Assembly: GCA_913046805.1 (NCBI GenBank)
Contig: CAJWTA010000017.1
Coordinates: 1-17,749, forward strand
Length of the DNA stretch: 17,749 nucleotides
Direction of reading: 5' to 3'
Source of the DNA: an uncultured Fidelibacterota bacterium
GTDB taxonomy: Bacteria > Marinisomatota > Marinisomatia > Marinisomatales > TCS55
The notes beneath the pieces are model-generated. The model saw nothing but the letters and a program-made list of their open reading frames with translations. It was not told where the DNA came from and ran no database searches. This document shows positions 7,082 to 13,073 of this stretch, piece after piece. Each line of letters begins with the position of its first letter. Position 1 is the first letter of the stretch. A program made the position numbers and the translations under genes.

Positions 7082-8344
7082 ATGCTTCAAGAACAATTAA
7101 GTAGCAAAATCCCAAAATGGCAAGAGGACCTCAAGCTTGTTTTAAATGAAAAAGGGGATAAAGTAATCAGCGATGTAACAGTATCTCAGGCTGTTAAGGG
7201 GATGAGAGGAGTCAAAAGTTTAATTTGCGACACATCAACTGTATCAGCTGACAAAGGGTTGATCATCCGTGGGAATTCCATATTAGATATTACAGGAATA
7301 CTACCTGAAGAGGTTTTTTATCTTTTATTAGTAGGGGATTTGCCAAATAAAGACCAACTCCTTGATCTGCAAAATCAATTGAACGATCATAGGACCGTTC
7401 CCGATTATGTATGGAAGATTCTTGATGCGATGCCTGTTAACTCGCACCCAATGACAATGCTCTCGATTGCAATACAATCAATGCGAGTTGAAAGTCTATT
7501 TGTAGAAAAATTTAACCAAGGTACGCCAAAGAAAGATTATTGGAAATGGGTCCTTGAGGATGGTTTAAAACTGATTGGAGTATTACCATCAATTGCTGCA
7601 GGGATTTACAGAAAACAAAAAAATTTAAATGAACGAATTGATCCTGATCAGGGTTTAGATTGGGGTGCAAACTTTGCTCATATGCTTGGAGCTAATGACA
7701 ATGATGACTTCAAGAAACTCATGAGGTTATATCTTATGCTTCATTCCGATCACGAAGGTGGAAATGTAAGCGCATTTAGCTCCCTTACAGTGGCTTCATC
7801 CTTATCATCTCCGTTTCTTGCCGTCGGCGCTGGATTCAACGGTCTAGCAGGCCCCTTACACGGTCTAGCCAATCAAGAATGTTTAAAATTTGTTCTTGAA
7901 ATAAGAGATCATTTTAATGGTAAGCCATCAGATGAAGAGCTAAAAGAGTTTTGTTGGAGCAGGTTAAATAATGGAAGAGTTATACCCGGTTATGGTCATG
8001 CTGTTTTGAGATGTCCTGACCCAAGATTTACAGCATTTATGGATTTTGGCAAGGAGCACATACAAAACGATGATGTATTTGATATTGTTAAAGCTTTATT
8101 TGATGTAGTTCCGCCTGTTTTAGAAGAGCATGGTAAAGCAAAGAACCCCTGGCCTAATGTAGACGCAGCATCAGGATCATTGCTTTATTATTATGGTCTT
8201 AAAGAATTTAATTATTACACTGTGCTGTTTAGTTTATCTCGTGCAATGGGAATTATATCTCAAATTGTAATTAATAGAGCACTTCGCATACCCATAACTA
8301 GACCAAAATCAGTAACCACGGATTGGCTAAAAAATAATATTTGA
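7082..8344 (+). CDS. gltA: citrate synthase, eukaryotic (mitochondrial)-type
   Basis: A 420-residue citrate synthase, condensing oxaloacetate and acetyl-CoA at entry to the TCA cycle. The sequence closely follows mitochondrial enzymes: LHSDHEGGNVSAF, NGLAGPLHGLANQE, IPGYGHAVLR and KNPWPNVDAASG. The catalytic triad falls at H260, H306 and D361, with the same spacing (46 and 55 residues) as H274, H320 and D375 of the pig enzyme. This is the si-citrate synthase branch, not the E. coli NADH-regulated hexamer type. It lacks a mitochondrial presequence and begins with a 40-residue helical head. A 73-bp spacer precedes it, with a weak AGG ahead of the ATG; a lipoprotein gene starts 3 bases after the stop. 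The gltA symbol is by function only. Confidence 0.95.
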   Translation: MLQEQLSSKIPKWQEDLKLVLNEKGDKVISDVTVSQAVKGMRGVKSLICDTSTVSADKGLIIRGNSILDITGILPEEVFYLLLVGDLPNKDQLLDLQNQLNDHRTVPDYVWKILDAMPVNSHPMTMLSIAIQSMRVESLFVEKFNQGTPKKDYWKWVLEDGLKLIGVLPSIAAGIYRKQKNLNERIDPDQGLDWGANFAHMLGANDNDDFKKLMRLYLMLHSDHEGGNVSAFSSLTVASSLSSPFLAVGAGFNGLAGPLHGLANQECLKFVLEIRDHFNGKPSDEELKEFCWSRLNNGRVIPGYGHAVLRCPDPRFTAFMDFGKEHIQNDDVFDIVKALFDVVPPVLEEHGKAKNPWPNVDAASGSLLYYYGLKEFNYYTVLFSLSRAMGIISQIVINRALRIPITRPKSVTTDWLKNNI

Positions 8345-8347
8345 TTA

Positions 8348-9061
8348 TTGCTGTTTATTTATTTAATAAGAAGTAGACACTTTTCAATTTCTTGTGGAAT
8401 TATTATTTGCCATTTGTATTTAATTTATTCTTGCGCTTCCCATCCTGTAGTAAATCCTCACATGCCTAAAGCTGGAAAAGTAAAAAAGGGCTATGCCATT
8501 TCAATTGAAAATGTGGCTCCATTTTTATGGTATCGAGTTGGTATTTCAGATAAAAGTGAATTAGGTGTTAGAGTTGGTTTGCCAATTTATGGTTCTGGCG
8601 TTGACTATAGTCGAGTATTATATAAAAAGAAAAATAAATGGGACATGCTTAATTTGGCATGGTCCTTAAACCCAAACTACAATCTCGATGCCACTTATTA
8701 TAAATTTAAAACAAAGAAGACAGATGCCGATTTCCTTAAATCGAGATGGCTTGGGTTTCGAATGATGTCCATTCAGAAAGGCATAACGGGTGGTACAAGC
8801 AATCGTTTTGGTTTTTTATACGGAATACAGTCTAGTCCTCGATGGGGTATGGAATTTGGATATTTTCATGATTCATCTTCTATGCCAATAACAGATATTT
8901 TTAGTTCTAATTGGGATCCTTTTTCAAGAGAGAATCATGATAGATATTCAAAAAAACCAATAAGAGATGAAAGTTCTGGCTTGCCTTCCGAATTTTCCAG
9001 GATGACCGGTTTGTCTTTTAGTCTCTTTTTTGATCTTGATGCTCCAAAGAAAAAGAAATAA
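8348..9061 (+). CDS. putative outer-membrane lipoprotein, function unknown
   Basis: A 237-residue protein I do not recognise. It starts at TTG, 3 bases after the citrate synthase stop. The first 28 residues look like a signal peptide with arginines at 8 and 10 and a hydrophobic core, ending in LIYSC with C29 as the candidate lipidated cysteine; tyrosine at -2 departs from the classical lipobox. The rest has no cysteines or long hydrophobic helices, but many alternating aromatic/hydrophobic stretches (for example around residues 48-80, 148-162 and 173-189), suggesting β-strands of a barrel. It ends with a strand-like SFSLFFDL and four lysines. Outer-membrane location is inference. Its link to citrate synthase may be only transcriptional. 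Confidence 0.6.
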   Translation: MLFIYLIRSRHFSISCGIIICHLYLIYSCASHPVVNPHMPKAGKVKKGYAISIENVAPFLWYRVGISDKSELGVRVGLPIYGSGVDYSRVLYKKKNKWDMLNLAWSLNPNYNLDATYYKFKTKKTDADFLKSRWLGFRMMSIQKGITGGTSNRFGFLYGIQSSPRWGMEFGYFHDSSSMPITDIFSSNWDPFSRENHDRYSKKPIRDESSGLPSEFSRMTGLSFSLFFDLDAPKKKK

Positions 9062-9067
9062 ATATTA

Positions 9068-9943
9068 GTGTTATCCAAAAAGATTAAAGAGTGTTTTGAC
9101 AGATCCGTAAGCTCAGAATACAATGGTTTATCGCAGGAACATCCAATTATTACACTTAATGCTTTAAAGAATATTATTGGTGACGATCGCAAAGGATATT
9201 CAAAAAAATTGCTAGAATTCATGGAAGTAAAATCCAATGAATTTCCTAAAAGAGATGATGATCAATTAATCTTAGATAAAACTGCAAAAGAAGGTCTTGG
9301 TTTGACGGTCTTTGTGTCAGAGTTGGAAGATGCTTGCCAGACAGGAATTCCTGAAAAAATTGAAAAAGAAGCAGCAAAACTTCAATGGGTTAGCGATAAT
9401 GGGCTTGGCGGCTTTGAGGCACTGATTGAAGTTGCGCTTCAAGACTTTGAAAGATTGGGAGCATTCTCTTTTCATTTATTTAGATCGAATATCTTTAATA
9501 GAGATATTTTGAAAACATGGTCTTATACTCGATGTCTTCTTAAAGAGATATGTAAAAAACCTCTTCCTGAACCACACAAAAATGAAAAAGTTAATTGTAA
9601 TATCCTTTATGGAAGTACTCAGCTACAAACAATCAATTTTACTTCAGCTCATCGATTTTGGAATGGAGAATACGTTAGATTGGAGGGATATAAACGTGAA
9701 ATTTCATTTTGGATAAAAAATCAATATAATCAAAATGAAATTTTAATTGATTGTAACATTAAAAAAGAAATTAAAAGTTATTTCGAAAACGGAGGAAGCT
9801 TTTTCATTGAAATAGCAGAGGACCTGATTGACAAAGAAAGTAAAATTATTTATTTAGAGTCGCTCAGGTATTTAACTAAACAAAGCAAAAACTTTCATAG
9901 ATTTATATCTCATGAGATTGCAAAGCTTATTAAGAACCAATGA
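9068..9943 (+). CDS. uncharacterised 291-residue protein
   Basis: I do not recognise this protein. It starts at GTG, 6 bases after the lipoprotein stop. No signal peptide or membrane segment is seen, so it is probably cytoplasmic. Residues 1-165 look mostly helical, with charged patches and the conspicuous stretch ERLGAFSFHLFRSNIFNRD around 139-157. From about 180 the pattern changes to short strands rich in aromatic residues (FTSAHRFWNGEYVRLEGY), then a helical, lysine-rich tail. This suggests two domains. Its stop overlaps the DUF309 start as ATGA, and that gene in turn overlaps a receiver-like gene, so the three are probably made together and may work together. Confidence 0.75.
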   Translation: MLSKKIKECFDRSVSSEYNGLSQEHPIITLNALKNIIGDDRKGYSKKLLEFMEVKSNEFPKRDDDQLILDKTAKEGLGLTVFVSELEDACQTGIPEKIEKEAAKLQWVSDNGLGGFEALIEVALQDFERLGAFSFHLFRSNIFNRDILKTWSYTRCLLKEICKKPLPEPHKNEKVNCNILYGSTQLQTINFTSAHRFWNGEYVRLEGYKREISFWIKNQYNQNEILIDCNIKKEIKSYFENGGSFFIEIAEDLIDKESKIIYLESLRYLTKQSKNFHRFISHEIAKLIKNQ

Positions 9944-10314
9944 ATATGGAAGATGAGCAAAAAATAGAGTATCTCTTTATTAAGGGTAAAAAGGAGTTCC
10001 TTGCTGGAAATTACTACGATGCCCATGAAATCTGGGAAGAGCTCTGGTCTGATTATTACCTTAAAGATCGAAAATTTATTCAGGGATTAATCCAACTATC
10101 AGTTAGTTTTGTTCATCTTAAAAATAGTAATATGATTGGAGCCAAAAACTTGCTGAAAAAGTCTAAAGCAAAATTTTCAGAATTTAAAGGAGTACACAGG
10201 TCTATTAGTATACAAAAACTTAAAATCGAAATGAATAAAATTGAGAAAGAATATATCTCGCTTGGCGATTTGGAAAGTTTTGATTGGTCCCTGGTACCAA
10301 AGTTAGAAAAATGA
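9940..10314 (+). CDS. DUF309 family protein
   Basis: A 124-residue helical protein of the DUF309 family, for which I know no established biochemical role. The family signature is clear: GNYYDAHEIWEELW (residues 23-36, with H29, E30, W32 and W36), then KFIQGLIQLSVSFVHLKNSN, the conserved FxQGLIQ helix. The histidine and glutamates could form a binding or catalytic site, but this is inference. The start overlaps the upstream stop by ATGA; a second in-frame ATG lies 6 bases on and cannot be excluded. Its own stop overlaps the next gene as ATGA too. It is the middle member of a translationally coupled trio. Confidence 0.88.
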   Translation: MNMEDEQKIEYLFIKGKKEFLAGNYYDAHEIWEELWSDYYLKDRKFIQGLIQLSVSFVHLKNSNMIGAKNLLKKSKAKFSEFKGVHRSISIQKLKIEMNKIEKEYISLGDLESFDWSLVPKLEK

Positions 10315-10649
10315 AGAAAATAGCGCTATTTATTAAAGATTTTAAAACTGCAACAAAAGTTTCAGAAAAACTCGGTGATCTTAATCTGGAAATCCAGTTT
10401 TGTGAAACTGATTTTAATGGAGCGATTGACTTTAGTTTAGCGATCATCGATCTAAACGAATCGGATTTTGCAAATAATGAGTTTATCACCAAACTAAAGA
10501 AAGATGCGAATGTCTTTATTATTGGATTTGTATCTAAAGTAGTAAAAAAAACTCATGATGCATTTAAATTATCTGGATGTAATATTATTTTATCCAATGC
10601 ATCTATTATAAAAAATATTGAAAGGCTTGTGAAAGAAGGTTTAAAATAA
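10311..10649 (+). CDS. degenerate receiver-like (CheY-fold) domain protein
   Basis: A 112-residue protein with the alternating β/α pattern of a response-regulator receiver domain: β1 KKIALFIKD, β3 LAIIDLNE with D47 where the phospho-acceptor would be, β4 VFIIGFVS, and β5 region SGCNIILSNASI before the last helix. It looks degenerate: β1 ends in a single acidic residue (D10), and the conserved lysine after β5 is absent (SNA in its place). There is no output domain. I chose the ATG at 10311, which overlaps the DUF309 stop as ATGA; an in-frame TTG at 10284 would extend it by nine residues into that gene without reason. It may be a stand-alone pseudo-receiver acting by protein contact rather than phosphorylation. 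Confidence 0.65.
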   Translation: MKKIALFIKDFKTATKVSEKLGDLNLEIQFCETDFNGAIDFSLAIIDLNESDFANNEFITKLKKDANVFIIGFVSKVVKKTHDAFKLSGCNIILSNASIIKNIERLVKEGLK

Positions 10650-10742
10650 TTTTCGAAACCGTTAAAAATATTTTTTCGATAATAATTCTATGAGCCATTC
10701 TTTTTAGAATAGTAATTTATTTAACAAAAAAAAGAGAAAAAA

Positions 10743-11150
10743 ATGAGCAATCCTTTCCTAACAAAAGTTTTTTATTTCAACGCTGCACATCAGTATGGCC
10801 ATAAAGAGTGGTCTGATGAAAAAAATTGGGAAGTCTTTGGTCCAGACTCTAAAATTCATGGTCATAATTACACCCTCGAAGTAACTCTTACTGGGAAAAT
10901 AAAAGATGAAACAGGGTTTTTAGTTGATCTGGGGCATGTGAAAGAAGTTGTCAAAACTTATGTTTTAGATATTTTAGATCATAGTCAATTTGATGTTGAG
11001 GTGGATTGGTTTAGCGATAAACAACCTAGTTCTGAAAATTTAGTTATATTTATTTGGGAGCAAATTCAACCTAGACTGAATAATGTTACCTTGCATCGAA
11101 TTCGTCTGCATGAAACTCCAACAATTTTCACTGACTATTATGGTAAATAA
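10743..11150 (+). CDS. QueD/6-pyruvoyl-tetrahydropterin synthase family, lacking the catalytic cysteine
   Basis: A 135-residue member of COG0720 (QueD/PTPS). In this family dihydroneopterin triphosphate from FolE is converted to 6-carboxy- or 6-pyruvoyl-tetrahydropterin, or in PTPS-III to a folate intermediate. The zinc ligands are present: H16 in FNAAH, and H39 and H41 in HGHNY. D79 and H80 in LDHS and the pterin-anchoring E124 in HETP are kept. The catalytic cysteine that precedes HGH is missing; the loop reads FGPDSKIHGHNY, with D35 four residues before the histidine, and the whole protein contains no cysteine. It neighbours the queuosine-precursor transporter (11-base overlap) and folE. 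The reaction is therefore uncertain, so I give no gene symbol. The Shine-Dalgarno is weak (AGAG in an A-rich run). Confidence 0.88.
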   Translation: MSNPFLTKVFYFNAAHQYGHKEWSDEKNWEVFGPDSKIHGHNYTLEVTLTGKIKDETGFLVDLGHVKEVVKTYVLDILDHSQFDVEVDWFSDKQPSSENLVIFIWEQIQPRLNNVTLHRIRLHETPTIFTDYYGK

Positions 11151-11805
11151 TAACGAAAACATACGTGAATATTTTTATCATTTTCTTTCAGCGATTTTTA
11201 TAGCATCACTTGTTACATGTAATTTAATCGCGAATAAGTTTGTTACCGTTGATTTAGGATTTAAAGTTTTCATTGTATCTGCAGGCATCTTGCCTTATCC
11301 TATCACCTTTCTTGTCACGGATCTTATTTCTGAGTTGTATGGTCAAAAAAAAGCAAATAGGGTTGTGATTTCAGGATTTATTGCATCAATATTTGTTTTA
11401 TTTTTTCTTTGGTTGGGAGGTCAATTCAATGCAATTCCCGACTCGATTGTAAATGATAACATTTATAACGCAGTATTCAGAAATGCTTGGAGAATAATTG
11501 CAGCTTCAATGATAGCATATTTAATTGCTCAGTTTATAGATGTAAGGATTTTTCATTTTTGGAAAAAATTAACAAATGGAAAACATCTTTGGCTCAGAAA
11601 TAATGGTTCTACAATAGCCTCACAGCTTGTTGATACCTCTCTTGTGATATGTATACTTTTCATAGGTGTTTGGGATGCTGGGCAAATATTTAATGGGATT
11701 ATAGATGGATGGCTATTTAAAATGTTAATGGCATTTATAGATACGCCAATCATATATGGTATAATATTTTTACTTAAAGATAAAATCCCAATACATAAAG
11801 AATGA
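11140..11805 (+). CDS. yhhQ: queuosine precursor transporter, YhhQ (VUT) family
   Basis: A 222-residue inner-membrane protein with about six hydrophobic segments, matching the YhhQ/VUT family that imports the queuosine precursors preQ0 and preQ1. Characteristic stretches are NLIANK near the end of the first segment, GILPYPITFLVTDLISELYG in the second to third, and the later TIASQLVDTSLVICI and MAFIDTPIIYGI, with conserved aspartates inside the membrane region. I chose the ATG at 11140, which overlaps the upstream stop by 11 bases; the in-frame ATG at 11083 lies deep within the upstream gene and would add a head unrelated to the family. Placement next to a QueD-like gene supports the 7-deazaguanine assignment. 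Its stop forms ATGA with a tiny downstream ORF. Confidence 0.9.
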   Translation: MVNNNENIREYFYHFLSAIFIASLVTCNLIANKFVTVDLGFKVFIVSAGILPYPITFLVTDLISELYGQKKANRVVISGFIASIFVLFFLWLGGQFNAIPDSIVNDNIYNAVFRNAWRIIAASMIAYLIAQFIDVRIFHFWKKLTNGKHLWLRNNGSTIASQLVDTSLVICILFIGVWDAGQIFNGIIDGWLFKMLMAFIDTPIIYGIIFLLKDKIPIHKE

Positions 11806-11873
11806 AAACTTTAATCATAGCTCTGTCATTATGGATTTATAAAAAATTTATTAAGGGAAAAAATGAAAGATAA
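11802..11873 (+). CDS. possible 23-residue membrane peptide, resembling the N-terminus of YidD
   Basis: A very short ORF that begins in ATGA overlap with the yhhQ stop and ends 11 bases inside folE, covering the whole spacer. The peptide opens [19 protein letters not shown]: an amphipathic/hydrophobic head followed by lysines. This recalls the first 17 or so residues of YidD proteins (hydrophobic LIALI, then Y-x-K-F-I), but the cysteine-containing core of YidD is absent. It could be a coupling leader, a decayed yidD remnant or chance. The folE Shine-Dalgarno (AAGGG, 11853-11857) lies within it. Confidence 0.3.
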   Translation: MKTLIIALSLWIYKKFIKGKNER

Positions 11874-12426
11874 AATTGAAAAAATATCGCGAATAACAGC
11901 AGACTTATTAGAATCAATTGGAGAAGATAAAAATAGAGAAGGTCTATTAAAAACTCCCATGAGATCTGCAAAAGCCTGGGATTTTTTCACTCAAGGCTAT
12001 GAAGCTAAAATTGGTGAAGTAATTAATGATGCAATATTTGATGAAGATTGTAATGATATGGTTGTTGTTCGAGATATTGAGTTTTTTTCAATGTGTGAAC
12101 ACCATATGGTTCCATTCTTCGGTAGAGCGCACGTTGGATATATTCCAAATGGTAAAGTCATTGGATTGTCAAAAATACCAAGAATAGTTGACATGTATTC
12201 AAGAAGACTACAGGTTCAAGAGCGCTTGACACATCAAATTGCTGACACTGTTCAAGAGACCCTGAATCCTACAGGTGTTGCAGTAGTCATGGAAGGAAGA
12301 CACATGTGTATGCAAATGCGCGGGGTCGCAAAACAGAATAGTTTTACAACTACTTCGGCGATGCTTGGTCAATTTAGAAAGTCAAATGAAACCAGAGCAG
12401 AGTTTTTAAGTTTCATTGGAAAATGA
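11863..12426 (+). CDS. folE: GTP cyclohydrolase I
   Basis: A 187-residue type I GTP cyclohydrolase, converting GTP to 7,8-dihydroneopterin triphosphate and formate. This is the first step for folate and for pterin or queuosine precursors. Zinc ligands C78 and H81 in [10 protein letters not shown] and C149 in HMCMQMRG are present at the spacing seen in E. coli (3 and 71 residues from the first cysteine). The [19 protein letters not shown] and QERLTHQIA stretches are hallmark segments. Start is well supported by AAGGG five bases upstream. It sits between the QueD-like/yhhQ pair and lipB, whose ATG overlaps its stop as ATGA. Its product is the expected substrate of the QueD-like enzyme upstream. 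Nothing appears missing. Confidence 0.97.
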   Translation: MKDKIEKISRITADLLESIGEDKNREGLLKTPMRSAKAWDFFTQGYEAKIGEVINDAIFDEDCNDMVVVRDIEFFSMCEHHMVPFFGRAHVGYIPNGKVIGLSKIPRIVDMYSRRLQVQERLTHQIADTVQETLNPTGVAVVMEGRHMCMQMRGVAKQNSFTTTSAMLGQFRKSNETRAEFLSFIGK

Positions 12427-13073
12427 ATAATCAAGTAAAAATTTTAGATCTAGGCAAGATGGATTACAAGCCATCTTGGGAATTTCAAAAGAATTTTCAT
12501 AAAAACGTATTGGTCGGTAAAGAAGCAGACACTCTTATTCTTGTTGAGCACGAACCAGTTTTTACGCTTGGTAAAAATGCCAATGAAGATCATTTGCTTG
12601 ACAAAAGTGAATCGGATGTCAAGATATTTAATGTAGAGAGAGGTGGCGATATTACTTTTCATGGGCCAGGACAGCTTGTGGGTTATCCCATATTAAATCT
12701 CAATAATTTTAAGAAAAACATCTCTTGGTTCATGAGAACTTTAGAAAATATTTTAATCGAATGTCTTAAATCATACAATATTGATGCTCATCAAAAAAAA
12801 GGCTTAACTGGAGTGTGGGTTGGTGATGCAAAGATTGGAGCGCAAGGTGTAAAAATATCACGCTGGGTAACCATGCATGGTTTTTCATTAAATATAAATA
12901 CAGATTTAAGTTTTTTTAATAGAATAGTTCCATGTGGAATTACTGATTGTCAAGTAACCTCAATGGAAAAATTATTGGGAGCTCCGCAAAATATCCAGGA
13001 TGTTAAACTTAAAGTGGTAGAAGCGTTTAATAATAATATTCGACTTACTAATAGCAGATTGGTTACTGCATAA
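12423..13073 (+). CDS. lipB: octanoyltransferase (lipoate biosynthesis)
   Basis: A 216-residue LipB, transferring octanoyl from octanoyl-ACP to the lipoyl domains of 2-oxoacid dehydrogenases and the glycine cleavage H protein. Family motifs are clear: [46 protein letters not shown] with catalytic K137, THGF-like MHGFSLNIN, and FNRIVPCGI with the acyl-accepting C171. It overlaps folE upstream by ATGA and the E1 gene downstream by TAATG, so translation is coupled through this stretch. Placement directly before a lipoate-dependent dehydrogenase, with lipA after it, gives a natural link: the target E2 is made with the enzymes that modify it. Confidence 0.97.
   Translation: MNNQVKILDLGKMDYKPSWEFQKNFHKNVLVGKEADTLILVEHEPVFTLGKNANEDHLLDKSESDVKIFNVERGGDITFHGPGQLVGYPILNLNNFKKNISWFMRTLENILIECLKSYNIDAHQKKGLTGVWVGDAKIGAQGVKISRWVTMHGFSLNINTDLSFFNRIVPCGITDCQVTSMEKLLGAPQNIQDVKLKVVEAFNNNIRLTNSRLVTA

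Noticed and set aside
10284..10310. TTG start for the receiver-like gene
   Set aside because: The ATG at 10311 overlaps the DUF309 stop as ATGA and begins exactly at the first β-strand; the extension is only shadow coding in DUF309.
10650..10742. preQ1 riboswitch before the QueD-like gene
   Set aside because: The spacer is AT-rich, with no C-rich aptamer core or pseudoknot-forming segments; only a 5-bp ATTCT/AGAAT hairpin (10697-10710) is present, too weak to call.
11083..11139. Upstream ATG for the YhhQ-type transporter
   Set aside because: It lies 68 bases inside the QueD-like gene and adds a head with no family resemblance; the ATG at 11140 fits better.
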